Below, piece after piece: positions 55,977 to 64,000 of a DNA stretch of 64,000 nucleotides. Where the stretch lies: NCBI RefSeq assembly GCF_000153465.1, contig NZ_CH672387.1:1930046-1994045 (forward strand). The letters are read 5' to 3'. Made by a program: the position numbers and the translations under genes. Source of the DNA: Aurantimonas manganoxydans SI85-9A1. Lineage in GTDB: Bacteria > Pseudomonadota > Alphaproteobacteria > Rhizobiales > Rhizobiaceae. The notes under the pieces were generated by a model. The model was given only the letters and a program-made list of their open reading frames with translations. It had not been told where the DNA came from and did not search any database. The first letter of the stretch is position 1, and every line of letters starts with the position of its first letter.

Positions 55977-56159
55977 TCACTGTGCCGGTTCGGTCGGGGC
56001 GGGTGCCGCGGCCCCGGGCTGCAACCCATCCGACGGATCGCCGCTGCCTTCGGCCAGAACGAAGGCGCCGATCGCCGCCAAAGTGACGATCACGGCCAGC
56101 CACCCGATCGCGGCGTGGTTGCGGCTGCGCTCGCGTGGGCTCTTGTCGCGATTGTCCAT
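55977..56159 (-). CDS. Small single-span membrane protein
   Basis: ATG 56159 follows CAGGGAG at good spacing. The 60-residue protein has a charged head (MDNRDKSPRERSRNHAAIG), one span (WLAVIVTLAAIGAFVLA) and a Gly/Pro/Ala-rich tail of about 23 residues. It probably sits in the inner membrane with the tail in the periplasm. No family recognised. Its 3' end lies 36 bases from the convergent trkH stop. Confidence 0.68.
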   Translation of the reverse strand: MDNRDKSPRERSRNHAAIGWLAVIVTLAAIGAFVLAEGSGDPSDGLQPGAAAPAPTEPAQ

Positions 56160-56362
56160 GTCGGCTCCCTGTTGGCGAACGATGTCGGGCCGCGTGCTGC
56201 CGACGGCTCCGTCGAACAGGCCGCCCCGGTTCTCTTGCAGCAACGTGCGGGCCGAGGCTTCGGCTCCAATGGAAAACGTGAACGAGGCTGGCACCGAGCC
56301 GCGCGCGCAACGGAGACCCGGCCGCTGCAGCGCCCGGCGGAATATCGCGAAACCTGTCGGCG
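56160..56362. other. Intergenic region, no gene seen
   Basis: About 200 bases between two small reverse-strand genes. Open frames here on both strands are shadows without ribosome sites. It presumably carries the promoter of the 60-residue membrane protein gene. Confidence 0.3.
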
Positions 56363-56617
56363 CTACTCGCCGGCGACTTCGGCCGGCACCTCGCCGTGGC
56401 GGGTCAGCACGACCGGCTCTTCCAGGACCTCGCCGGTCTCCACGTCCACGGTCTGCTCGACCGCCACGACGCCGACGACATGGCCAAGACGCGTTCCGTC
56501 GCGATCGGCCCGCTGACGGGCTTCCTCGGCGGTCTTGAACTGCATCGTCTGGCCATTGCCGAGGCGGCGGCCCTGCTTGACGAATTGCTGCACGATGAAG
56601 AGCTTGCTGGCGGACAT
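56363..56617 (-). CDS. Small hypothetical protein, acidic C-terminus
   Basis: ATG 56617 follows GAGGGAACG. The 84-residue protein (MSASKLFIVQQFVKQGRRLG..., then TMQFKTAEEARQRADRDGTR and VVGVVAVEQTVDVETGEV) looks like a small alpha/beta fold: strand, strand, helix with R-x-x-A, strand. It is cytosolic. The pattern of a TAEEARQRAD helix after a strand recalls small single-strand-annealing or DUF-type proteins but I cannot name a family. Confidence 0.7.
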   Translation of the reverse strand: MSASKLFIVQQFVKQGRRLGNGQTMQFKTAEEARQRADRDGTRLGHVVGVVAVEQTVDVETGEVLEEPVVLTRHGEVPAEVAGE

Positions 56618-56835
56618 GGTCGTTCCCTCGGTGGTGATCACCTTCGACCGTACCGATTACGCCTGTTCGCCCCGGCATGCGACCGGCACTTGGGCCGGTC
56701 GCGAAAGAACTCGGTCGATTGCCGGTTCCGAACGAGGCGAGTGACGAATTTTACTGGTAAGCGGTGCTTGCAGAAGCCCCCTACCTGTAAGGGTATGATC
56801 GGTGCCGCTTTGGGGCGGCGCCAACCTCTCTATGC
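56618..56835. other. Intergenic region, no gene seen
   Basis: About 220 bases. A GC-rich hairpin (GGTGCCGC 56801-56808 with GCGGCGCC 56815-56822, one G-T pair) sits next to the 3' end of the lipoprotein gene, without a T-run. Nothing else is recognised. Confidence 0.3.
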
Positions 56836-57192
56836 CTAACTCGCCGGACCTGCGGCTGAAGCGCGACAATTCTTGGCGCGCAGATTTGCGTCGATCGCGT
56901 TGACCTTGCCCTTGCTCACAGCGACCTGACCTTCCTTGTCGCCGCCGAACGTACTCGAAACGGGAACCCCGAGCATAAACACACCAACCGCATCGCCGGT
57001 AGCGGCTTGATTCTGCTGCTGTGAGATGGTTGCGAGAGCGCTTTGCTCACGGAGATGCTCTTGCAAGAGAGCCTCGCAATTCAGGTTGCCGTATGCAGCC
57101 ATCGGCACGTCGACAGGTAGAATCGCATCGGGCCGCTTTGCGCAGCCTGTGACGGCTAACCCCACGCAGACAATAGATAAAACTCGCTTCAC
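56836..57192 (-). CDS. Small lipoprotein in a lower-GC patch beside tRNA-Lys
   Basis: GTG 57192 follows CGGAGATACAT, a good ribosome site. The 118-residue protein begins MKRVLSIVCVGLAVTGCAKR, a lipoprotein signal with lipobox AVTGC, then a helical region (NLNCEALLQEHLREQSALAT), then AATGDAVGVFMLGVPVSS and a helix with two late features, GKVNAIDANLRAKNC. Cys44-like and the C-terminal Cys could pair in the periplasm. Codon use is less GC-biased than in neighbours, suggesting transfer. From memory, similar lipoproteins occur widely in alphaproteobacteria; function unknown. Confidence 0.8.
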   Translation of the reverse strand: MKRVLSIVCVGLAVTGCAKRPDAILPVDVPMAAYGNLNCEALLQEHLREQSALATISQQQNQAATGDAVGVFMLGVPVSSTFGGDKEGQVAVSKGKVNAIDANLRAKNCRASAAGPAS

Positions 57193-57388
57193 ATGTATCT
57201 CCGATTCTGAACAAGGCGACACTGTGGCGGAGCTATCCGAGAGTCAATCAGGGGTTGTCACGACAGGGAAAGCCCGCCGTACTCGTGTATCGCCGACCAG
57301 CGGAAACAAGTTTCGGCTTAGGAAAACTGATGAAACCGGCGCGCGAAATCTGCGTCCGCTGCATCAGTAATTACAGTGCGAGGAATTG
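57193..57388. other. Lower-GC spacer between the lipoprotein gene and the tRNA 3' end
   Basis: Nearly 200 bases with no credible gene; one 60-base line (57301-57360) counts to 53 percent G+C, well under the coding average here. It holds the lipoprotein promoter on the reverse strand and abuts the tRNA 3' end, the usual attachment side for integrating elements. Confidence 0.35.
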
Positions 57389-57464
<76 letters not shown>

Positions 57465-57503
57465 CGACCCCCGGGGCGATGACGTCCCGGGAGCAGCGCG
57501 CGG

Positions 57504-57532
57504 ACCATAGAAAGGCGCCCGGTTACGGTCAA
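57504..57532 (-). promoter_or_regulatory. Sigma-70 type promoter for tRNA-Lys
   Basis: On the reverse strand TTGACC (57532-57527) and TATGGT (57509-57504) are 17 bases apart, the best such pair in the window. Transcription would start near 57497, about 33 bases before the mature tRNA 5' end. Confidence 0.65.
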
Positions 57533-57718
57533 CCGTCTTTCTGACCCGCCACTGACGGTTTTGCGATTTGCCGCAGGCGGGCGGGACGCCTAGAAGGCGG
57601 CGGCGTTGTCGTCCGCCCCCAGGGACAAGGCGACGCCACACTGTTGCAGCCTTCGCGCCGAGCCTCCGGTCGCGTGGGTCGCCGTCGCCGAACGTATCCC
57701 GCAACGAAGGCAGGTCCC

Positions 57719-58459
57719 TTGTTCGCCGAACTTTCCTATCCGACCGCGGTCTTTGCCGGCGCGCTGTCCTTTCTGTCGCCCTGCGTCCTGCCGCTGGTGC
57801 CGCCCTATCTGTGCTACATGGCCGGCGTCTCGGCCGACGAACTGCGCGCCGGTCGGCAGATGGAAACCACCAGCTACGGCCGGCTGATCGCGACCTCGGT
57901 CACCTTCGTCCTCGGCTTCTCGACCGTCTTCATCATGCTCGGCGCCGGCGCCAGCACGATCGGCCAGCTGCTGCGGCAGAATCTCGACTGGCTCGGCATG
58001 GTCGCCGGCGTGGCGATCATCGTCATGGGCCTGAACTTCCTCGGCGTCTTCCGCCTGTCCTTCCTGTCACGCGAGGCGCGGATCAGCGCACCCGACAAGC
58101 CGCGCAGCGTTCTCGGCGCCTATCTGATGGGGCTCGCCTTCGCCTTCGGCTGGACGCCCTGCATCGGTCCGGTGCTCGGTGCGATCCTCGGACTGGCGGG
58201 CGCGAAGAGCACGGTGGGCGAGGGCGCCCTGATGCTGGGCTTCTATTCGGCCGGCCTCGGCATCCCGTTCATTCTGGCCGCCGCCTTTTCCGGTGCCTTC
58301 TTCCGCTGGATGCACGGATTCCGGGCCCATCTGGCGACCGTGGAGAAGGCGATGGGCGGCCTGCTCGTGGTCACCGGCCTCCTGTTCCTGACCGGCGGCA
58401 TGCAGACCATGTCGTTCTGGCTGCTGGAAACCTTCCCGGCGCTGCAGACCATCGGCTAG
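57719..58459 (+). CDS. ccdA: Cytochrome c biogenesis protein CcdA (thiol-disulfide carrier)
   Basis: CcdA moves reducing electrons from cytosolic thioredoxin across the membrane for cytochrome c maturation. I start at TTG 57719 after AAGGCAGG; 246 residues, six spans. The two membrane Cys are in LSFLSPCVLPLVPPYLCYMAG (seen in part as SPCVLPLVPPYLC) and FGWTPCIGPVLG. Upstream frames lack hydrophobic character and are not coding. No cytochrome maturation partner is adjacent. Confidence 0.93.
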   Translation: MFAELSYPTAVFAGALSFLSPCVLPLVPPYLCYMAGVSADELRAGRQMETTSYGRLIATSVTFVLGFSTVFIMLGAGASTIGQLLRQNLDWLGMVAGVAIIVMGLNFLGVFRLSFLSREARISAPDKPRSVLGAYLMGLAFAFGWTPCIGPVLGAILGLAGAKSTVGEGALMLGFYSAGLGIPFILAAAFSGAFFRWMHGFRAHLATVEKAMGGLLVVTGLLFLTGGMQTMSFWLLETFPALQTIG

Positions 58460-58614
58460 CGGCCCCGCGCCGAACCGCCAACGTTGCGTGGCGATGCATC
58501 GACGGTGGGTCTGCTCGCCCGGCGCTTTACCTTGCCGCGACGTTCCCCCTGAACGCGCGCCGGTCCCCGTGCTAAGGCGTGCTGCGAGATTCACGCGAAA
58601 AACGCGAGTGCAAG

Positions 58615-59979
58615 ATGGCGAGACGCTGCCTGTCGATCATTCTGGCCGCCGGTGAAGGCACACGGATGCGGTCGTCGAAATCCAAGGTCCTGCACAAGGT
58701 GGCGGGACTGGAGATGATCCGTCATGTGGTGCGCGCCGCCCGGGCGGCCGGTTCCGACGACGTCGCGCTGGTCGTCGGACGGGACGGGACGAGCGTCGCC
58801 GATGCTGCCCGGCGCGAGATTGCCAGTGTCGCCGCCCATGAGCAGACCGAGCGGCTGGGCACCGGCCATGCCGTGCTGGCGGCGCGCGAGGCATTGGCGC
58901 AGGGTTTCGACGACATCCTCGTCCTCTTCGGCGACACGCCGCTGATCGGCGCGGACACGCTGGCCCGGGCCCGCGAGACCCTCGCCGAAGGCGCCGATGT
59001 CTGCGTCGTCGGCTTTCGTCCTTTGGACCCCACCGGCTATGGAAGGCTGATCGAGGCGGAGGGCGAACTCGTCGCCATTCGCGAGGAAAAGGACGCCGAC
59101 GCCGAGGAGCGGCGGGTCGGCTTCTGCAATGCCGGCGTCATGGCGTTTCGCGGTGACAATGCGCTGGCCATGCTCGACGCGATAGGCAACGCCAATGCCA
59201 AGGGCGAATATTACCTGACCGATCTCGTCGCGATCGCCCGCGCGGCAGGCTGCCGCGTTCGCGCCATCGAGGCCGACGCCAGTGAGGTGCTCGGCGTCAA
59301 CACCCGCGAGGAGCTGGCGCAGGTCGAAGCCCTGTGGCAGGGCGCGTGGCGGCGGCAGGTGATGCTCTCCGGCGTCACCCTCCAGGATCCGGGAAGCGTC
59401 TTCTTCAGCCATGACACGGAGCTGGAACCCGACGTCTTCGTCGAGCCGCAGGTGGTCTTCGGTCCGGGTGTCCGGGTCGAGGCCGGCGCCACCATCCATG
59501 CCTTCAGCCATCTGGAGGGGTGTCACGTCGGCCCGAGCGCCTCGGTCGGGCCCTTCGCGCGGCTGCGGCCAGGTGCGGATCTGGCGCAAGGCGCCAAGGT
59601 CGGCAATTTCTGCGAGGTCAAGAATGCCGAGATCGGCGTGGGAGCCAAGGTCAACCATCTCAGCTATATCGGCGACACCAGCGTCGGCGCCGCGGCCAAT
59701 ATCGGCGCCGGCACCATCACCTGCAATTACGACGGCGCGCTGAAGCACCGGACCGAGATCGGGGCGGGCTCGTTCATCGGGTCGAACTCCGCGCTGGTCG
59801 CACCGGTTCGCATCGGCGAGGGCGCCTATGTGGGCACCGGCAGCGTCGTGACCGACGACGTGCCGGACGGGGCCCTGGCCATCGCCCGCGAACGTCAGGT
59901 GACCAAGCCCGGCCGCGGCCGCGAGATCGCCGAGCGCAACAGGGCGGCCAAGGCGGCAAAGGCCGCCGGCAAGGCCTGA
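58615..59979 (+). CDS. glmU: Bifunctional GlmU: glucosamine-1-P acetyltransferase / GlcNAc-1-P uridylyltransferase
   Basis: It makes UDP-GlcNAc for peptidoglycan and lipid A. Start ATG 58615; 454 residues. The uridylyltransferase domain opens [25 protein letters not shown] (seen in part as [11 protein letters not shown]) and includes GDTPLI; from about residue 250 the protein is a left-handed beta-helix of hexapeptide repeats ([47 protein letters not shown]). The product pathway continues directly from GlmS, encoded next on the same strand. Confidence 0.97.
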   Translation: MARRCLSIILAAGEGTRMRSSKSKVLHKVAGLEMIRHVVRAARAAGSDDVALVVGRDGTSVADAARREIASVAAHEQTERLGTGHAVLAAREALAQGFDDILVLFGDTPLIGADTLARARETLAEGADVCVVGFRPLDPTGYGRLIEAEGELVAIREEKDADAEERRVGFCNAGVMAFRGDNALAMLDAIGNANAKGEYYLTDLVAIARAAGCRVRAIEADASEVLGVNTREELAQVEALWQGAWRRQVMLSGVTLQDPGSVFFSHDTELEPDVFVEPQVVFGPGVRVEAGATIHAFSHLEGCHVGPSASVGPFARLRPGADLAQGAKVGNFCEVKNAEIGVGAKVNHLSYIGDTSVGAAANIGAGTITCNYDGALKHRTEIGAGSFIGSNSALVAPVRIGEGAYVGTGSVVTDDVPDGALAIARERQVTKPGRGREIAERNRAAKAAKAAGKA

Positions 59980-60109
59980 CCGCGCCGTAATCTCGCGATA
60001 CCATTCGTGAATCACCGCAGCGCCGCATTTCGTCTAGGTTGCGCTGCGTCGCCCGTCCGTCCGGGCACTCATATCCACTGCCTCATCCAGCCAATCCGGG
60101 AATCAGTCC

Positions 60110-61936
60110 ATGTGCGGAATCATCGGCATCATCAGCCGCGAACAGGTGGCCGACCGCCTCGTCGACGCGCTGAAGCGGCTCGAATATCGCGGCTATGATT
60201 CAGCCGGCGTCGCCACGCTGGAAGACGGGACGCTGACGCGCCTGCGCGCAGAGGGCAAGCTGGTCAACCTCGCCGCACGGCTCGCCGACCATCCGCTGAA
60301 GGGCACGATCGGCATCGGCCACACCCGCTGGGCGACCCATGGCGCGGCGACAGAGGCCAATGCCCATCCGCATGCGACGCCGCGGCTGGCGATCGTCCAC
60401 AACGGCATCATCGAGAACTACCGCGAGCTGCGCACCGAGCTGGAAGCCGAGGGCATCGTCTTCGAAAGCCAGACCGACACGGAGACGGTGGCCCATCTGG
60501 TGACGCGCGAGCTGGAGCGCGGCCAGTCGCCCAAGGACGCCGTCCACACCGTGCTCCAGCGTCTGGAAGGCGCCTTCTCGCTGGGCTTCCTGTTCAACGG
60601 CAACGAGGACCTGCTGATCTGCGCCCGGCGCGGCAGCCCGCTGGCGATCGGCGAAGGCAAGGGCGAGATGTATCTCGGCTCCGACGCCATCGCGCTGTCG
60701 CCCTTCACCGACGATATCCGCTATCTGGAAGAGGGCGACTTCGCCGTCCTGACCCATGACAGCGTCTCGATCTTCGACGAGGACGGGCGCCCGGTGACGC
60801 GGCCGATCCGCAAGTCGGTCGGCAAGGCCTTCTATGTCGACAAGGGCAACCACCGGCACTTCATGCAGAAGGAGATCTACGAGCAGCCGGAGGTGCTGTC
60901 GCACACGCTCGGCGCCTTCGTGGACATGTCGAGCGGGCGCACACGGATCCCCGACGGCCAGGATCTCGACTTCTCGAAAATCCGCCGCATCGCGCTGTCG
61001 GCCTGTGGTACGGGCTTCTATGCGGCGCTGGTCGGGCGCTATTATTTCGAGCGCTTCGCCGGCATTCCCTGCGATCTCGATGTGGCGTCCGAGTTCCGCT
61101 ACCGGGAAAGTCCGCTGGGCGATGTCGATCTGGCCCTGTTCGTCTCACAGTCCGGCGAGACCGCCGACACGCTGGCCTCGCTGCGCTACGCCAAGTCGCA
61201 GGGGCTAAAGACCGCAGCGATCGTCAACGTTCAGGAATCGACCATCGCGCGGGAGTCGGACTTCGTGCTGCCGACGCTGGCCGGGCCGGAGATCGGCGTG
61301 GCTTCGACCAAAGCCTTCACATGCCAGCTTATGGCACTGGCCGCGCTGGCCATTCGAGCCGGTGTCGATCGCGGCGTGATCACCCCGGAGCGCGAACTGG
61401 AGCTGACCCGCACGCTGACCGAGGCGCCGCGGCTCGCCAACGAGGCGATCCGTCTGGAAGAGGTGATCGAGCGGCTGGCGCGGGACATGGCGACCAAGTC
61501 GCATGCGCTGTTCCTCGGCCGCGGCTTCTCCTATCCGCTCGCGCTGGAAGGCGCGTTGAAGCTCAAGGAAATCAGCTACATCCATGCGGAAGGTTATGCG
61601 GCGGGTGAACTGAAGCACGGGCCGATCGCGCTGATCGACGAGACGATGCCCGTGGTCGTCGTGGCGCCGCACGACCGCAGCTTCGAGAAGACCATCTCGA
61701 ACGTGCAGGAAGTAGCGGCCCGCGGCGGCGAGATCATCCTGATCACCGATGCCTCGGGCGCGGCGAGCGGTGCGGTGGAGGGCGCGCAGATGATCGTCCT
61801 GCCGGACATGCCGGAGATCCTGACGCCGATCGTCTACGCCATCCCGCTGCAGCTGCTCGCCTATCACACGGCGATCCAGATGGGCACGGATGTCGACCAG
61901 CCGCGCAACCTGGCGAAGTCGGTGACCGTGGAGTGA
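60110..61936 (+). CDS. glmS: Glutamine:fructose-6-phosphate aminotransferase (isomerising)
   Basis: GlmS makes glucosamine 6-phosphate, the first step to UDP-GlcNAc. The 608-residue enzyme has the Ntn glutaminase domain with nucleophile Cys2 (MCGIIGIIS), GHTRWATHG and HNGIIENY, and two SIS domains (SACGTGFYAALVGRY, FVSQSGETADTLASLRY, FLGRGFSYPLALEGALKLKE, HAEGYAAGELKHGP), ending LAKSVTVE. No glmS ribozyme-like structure is seen in the 130 bases upstream. It forms a natural pair with glmU. Confidence 0.98.
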   Translation: MCGIIGIISREQVADRLVDALKRLEYRGYDSAGVATLEDGTLTRLRAEGKLVNLAARLADHPLKGTIGIGHTRWATHGAATEANAHPHATPRLAIVHNGIIENYRELRTELEAEGIVFESQTDTETVAHLVTRELERGQSPKDAVHTVLQRLEGAFSLGFLFNGNEDLLICARRGSPLAIGEGKGEMYLGSDAIALSPFTDDIRYLEEGDFAVLTHDSVSIFDEDGRPVTRPIRKSVGKAFYVDKGNHRHFMQKEIYEQPEVLSHTLGAFVDMSSGRTRIPDGQDLDFSKIRRIALSACGTGFYAALVGRYYFERFAGIPCDLDVASEFRYRESPLGDVDLALFVSQSGETADTLASLRYAKSQGLKTAAIVNVQESTIARESDFVLPTLAGPEIGVASTKAFTCQLMALAALAIRAGVDRGVITPERELELTRTLTEAPRLANEAIRLEEVIERLARDMATKSHALFLGRGFSYPLALEGALKLKEISYIHAEGYAAGELKHGPIALIDETMPVVVVAPHDRSFEKTISNVQEVAARGGEIILITDASGAASGAVEGAQMIVLPDMPEILTPIVYAIPLQLLAYHTAIQMGTDVDQPRNLAKSVTVE

Positions 61937-61949
61937 CGGTTCGGCACCC

Positions 61950-61963
61950 TTCGCAGCTGCGAA
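61950..61963. repeat. 14-bp perfect palindrome after glmS
   Basis: TTCGCAGCTGCGAA lies 13 bases past the glmS stop and about 100 bases before the DUF502 gene. With no loop it is a poor terminator and is more like a dimer-protein site; the following AAGAG gives no T-run. Confidence 0.35.
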
Positions 61964-62064
61964 AAGAGTTGCCTTGCATTCGCCATGGGGGCAAGTGAGT
62001 CTCGATTGAGCGAGGCGCAGGCCTTTGATGGTGCGCCGCAGCGGCGCTGGAGCAGACAACGGCC

Positions 62065-62775
62065 ATGACGCGGCTTCGAACCTATTTCCTGACCGGCTTC
62101 ATCGTCTGCGCGCCGCTTGCGATCACCGCCTGGATCACCTGGTCCTTCATGGGCTGGGTCGATGGCTGGGTGAAACCCTACATCCCGACGCAATACACGC
62201 CGGACGCCTATCTGCCTTTCGCCATTCCTGGCTTCGGGCTTCTGGTGGCGTTGTTCCTGATCACCGCGATCGGCTTCCTGACCGCCAACATCATCGGCCG
62301 GACTCTGGTGAACTGGAGCGAGCATCTGCTCGGCCGAATGCCGCTGGTGCGCACGGTCTACACCGCCCTGAAGCAGATTTTCGAGACGGTGTTGGCCGAC
62401 CGGTCCTCGTCCTTCAAGACGGCCGGGCTGGTCGAATATCCGCGCAAGGGCATGTGGGCGATCGTCTTCGTGGCGACCACGGCGACCGGCGAGATCAAGA
62501 CGGTCCTGTCGGACCAGGGCGAGGAGATGCTGGCGATCTTCCTGCCGCCGACACCCAATCCGACCTCGGGCTTCCTGCTCTACGTGCCGAGGGCCGACGT
62601 CCGCATTCTCAACATGAGCATCGAGGCGGCGCTGAAGCTGGTTGTGTCTGCGGGCCTCGTGTCGCCCGAAGAGGGCGGCGCGGTGCGCGGCAAGCCGATG
62701 ACGGTGGCCGAGGCGTCGCGGCTGGTGCGGGCCGAGCCGGCCCCGGCCGATCGCCAAGCCGAACCGGTCGACTGA
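62065..62775 (+). CDS. DUF502 family membrane protein
   Basis: The 236-residue protein has two spans at the N-terminus (YFLTGFIVCAPLAITAWITW and GFGLLVALFLITAIGFL), the family's IPLVRTVYTALKQIFETV-like MPLVRTVYTALKQ, and a cytosolic or peripheral domain with EYPRKGMWAIVFVA and FLPPTPNPTSGFLLYVP. DUF502 proteins are widespread in proteobacteria and of unknown role. Start ATG 62065. It ends 24 bases before the convergent recG stop. Confidence 0.92.
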   Translation: MTRLRTYFLTGFIVCAPLAITAWITWSFMGWVDGWVKPYIPTQYTPDAYLPFAIPGFGLLVALFLITAIGFLTANIIGRTLVNWSEHLLGRMPLVRTVYTALKQIFETVLADRSSSFKTAGLVEYPRKGMWAIVFVATTATGEIKTVLSDQGEEMLAIFLPPTPNPTSGFLLYVPRADVRILNMSIEAALKLVVSAGLVSPEEGGAVRGKPMTVAEASRLVRAEPAPADRQAEPVD

Positions 62776-62799
62776 CGCGGACGCGGATCGCCTCGGCCC

Positions 62800-64000
62800 T
62801 CAGCCGGAACGCAGCAGCCGGATCGCCTCGTCCTTGCCGAACAGATAGAGCAGCGCCCGCAGTGCCTCGCCGCGCGGCGAGGTGAGCTCCGGGTCGCGGG
62901 TGAGGATCATCCGCGCATCGTCGCGGGCAACCTCCATCAGCCGGGCATGGTGTTCCATCGAGGCGATGCGGAAATACGGCATGCCGGACTGCTGGGTGCC
63001 GAGCAGGTCGCCTTCGCCGCGCAGCTTCAGATCCTCCTCGGCGATGCGGAAGCCGTCCTCGGTCTCGCGCATGACCTTGATGCGGGCGCTGGCGGTCTCG
63101 CCGAGCGGGGCCCGGTAGAGGAGCACGCAGGACGAGGCCTTCGATCCGCGCCCGACGCGGCCGCGCAGCTGATGGAGCTGGGACAGGCCGAAACGCTCGG
63201 CATGCTCGATGACGATGATGGTGGCGTCCGGCACATCCACCCCGACCTCGATGACCGTAGTGGCGACGACGAGTTGCGTGCGCCCGGCCTTGAAGTCGGC
63301 CATGGCGGCGTCCTTCTCCTCGCCGCTCATGCGGCCATGGACGAGCCCGATCCGGTCGCCAAAATGCGCCTGCAGTTGGCGGAAGCGCTCCTCCGCCGCC
63401 ATCAGGTCGCTCTTTTCCGATTCTTCCACGAGCGGACACACCCAGTAGAGCCGCTCACCGGCATCCATGGCGCTGCCGGCCCGACCGACGATGTCGGACA
63501 GGCGCTCCATCGGCACGGCGACGGTGGTGATCGGCTTGCGCCCCGCCGGCTTGCCGCTCAGCCGCGACACGTCCATGTCGCCGAAGGCGGCGAGGACGAG
63601 GGTGCGCGGGATCGGCGTCGCGGTCATCACCAGAAGGTCTGCGCCGCGTCCCTTGGCGGTGAGGCTGAGGCGCTGATGGACGCCGAAGCGGTGCTGTTCG
63701 TCGACGACCACGAGACCGAGATCGGCATAGTCGACGCCCTCCTGGAAGAGCGCGTGCGTGCCGACGACGATTTGCACCTCGCCGGCGGCGATGGCCGCAA
63801 GCTTGGCGGCACGGGCCCGGCCGGTGTCGCGGCCGGTCAGGAGCACGATCGACAGCCCGGCCGCCTCGCAGAGTTTCGACAGGCCGTCGTGATGCTGGCG
63901 GGCAAGGATCTCGGTCGGTGCGAGCAGGGCCGACTGGGCGCCGGCTTCGGCCGCCGCGGCCATCGCCATCAGCGCGACGACGGTCTTGCCGGAGCCCACG
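62800..64000 (-). CDS. recG: ATP-dependent DNA helicase RecG, 3' part
   Basis: RecG reverses stalled forks and branch-migrates Holliday junctions. The window starts inside the gene at the Walker A motif (VGSGKTVVALMAM), so the N-terminal wedge domain is missing; 399 or so C-terminal residues are present. Motifs seen: GTHALFQEGVDY, VVVDEQHRFGVHQR (DExH box), MTATPIPRTL, GRMSGEEKDAAMADF, VVATTVIEVGVDVP and QLRGRVGRG, with the RecG end GDLLGTQQSGMPYFRIA. Convergent with the DUF502 gene. Confidence 0.97.
   Translation of the reverse strand, partial: VGSGKTVVALMAMAAAAEAGAQSALLAPTEILARQHHDGLSKLCEAAGLSIVLLTGRDTGRARAAKLAAIAAGEVQIVVGTHALFQEGVDYADLGLVVVDEQHRFGVHQRLSLTAKGRGADLLVMTATPIPRTLVLAAFGDMDVSRLSGKPAGRKPITTVAVPMERLSDIVGRAGSAMDAGERLYWVCPLVEESEKSDLMAAEERFRQLQAHFGDRIGLVHGRMSGEEKDAAMADFKAGRTQLVVATTVIEVGVDVPDATIIVIEHAERFGLSQLHQLRGRVGRGSKASSCVLLYRAPLGETASARIKVMRETEDGFRIAEEDLKLRGEGDLLGTQQSGMPYFRIASMEHHARLMEVARDDARMILTRDPELTSPRGEALRALLYLFGKDEAIRLLRSG

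Noticed and set aside
54000-57388. Direct repeat of the tRNA-Lys 3' end as an attachment site
   Set aside because: Apart from a seven-base GAGCGCG word I saw no copy of the tRNA 3' end, and no integrase gene is present.
59980-60109. glmS ribozyme upstream of glmS
   Set aside because: The gap is only 130 bases and shows none of the conserved core; the ribozyme is a feature of Gram-positive relatives.

Overview
This 64 kb window is a contiguous stretch of core chromosome from a high-GC alphaproteobacterium, most likely order Hyphomicrobiales (Rhizobiales). The placement rests on gene order and protein features: a tpiA-secG-pyrG-kdsA-eno-ftsB-pdhABC-lpd-lipA-coq10/ratA run, an ispDF fusion, a dusB(nifR3)-ntrBC-ntrYX-trkA-hfq-hflX run, a lipoyl domain fused to PdhB, a GTTC-N7-GTTC LexA box and long alanine/proline-rich tails. 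I assign no genus. There are no rRNA genes, insertion sequences, integrases, phage genes or CRISPR arrays; one tRNA (Lys, UUU) is present.

Layout. 0-9 kb: the 5' part of a PpiD-like chaperone gene diverges from tpiA, followed by secG, pyrG, a VOC gene coupled to kdsA, and eno; two reverse-strand formate/nitrite-transporter paralogs follow. 9-19 kb: ftsB, then the pyruvate dehydrogenase genes (pdhA, pdhB, an SRPBCC gene, pdhC, an SGNH hydrolase, lpdA), a small stress-membrane protein, lipA and a coenzyme-Q chaperone. 18.6-20.3 kb: reverse-strand ispDF-cinA. 20-31 kb: dusB-ntrB-ntrC-ntrY-ntrX-trkA-hfq-hflX, the nitrogen, potassium and RNA-chaperone block. 31-36 kb: a frameshifted rhlE, an alpha/beta hydrolase, a secreted protein of unknown function, and parE. 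36-41 kb: glnA and glnB behind a near-consensus sigma-54 promoter, divergent from the NAD(P)HX repair gene, then a DUF72 gene. 41-49 kb: uvrA and ssb flank a LexA box; marC and gyrA follow. 49-53 kb: a tiny membrane-protein gene, coaD, two cyclophilins, queA-tgt. 53-57.5 kb: an accessory-looking run of small genes around trkH, ending in a lower-GC lipoprotein gene beside tRNA-Lys. 57.7-64 kb: ccdA, glmU, glmS, a DUF502 gene and the 3' part of recG.

How the parts work together: NtrB/NtrC with sigma-54 plausibly drive the glnBA promoter in the same window, while PII (GlnB) feeds back on NtrB. NtrY/NtrX is a second, membrane-sensed pair whose regulator lacks the sigma-54 contact loop. PdhA-PdhB-PdhC-Lpd need lipoate made by LipA, which lies just downstream.

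I see no convincing new multi-gene system. The best leads are an unlisted 42-residue membrane protein with a good ribosome site, a TrkH gene whose best start is ATT, a Tgt lacking two of three zinc cysteines, the rhlE frame break, palindromic sites upstream of pdhA, ntrY and hfq, and the lower-GC gene next to tRNA-Lys. Start sites, promoters and functions are read by eye; no search was run.
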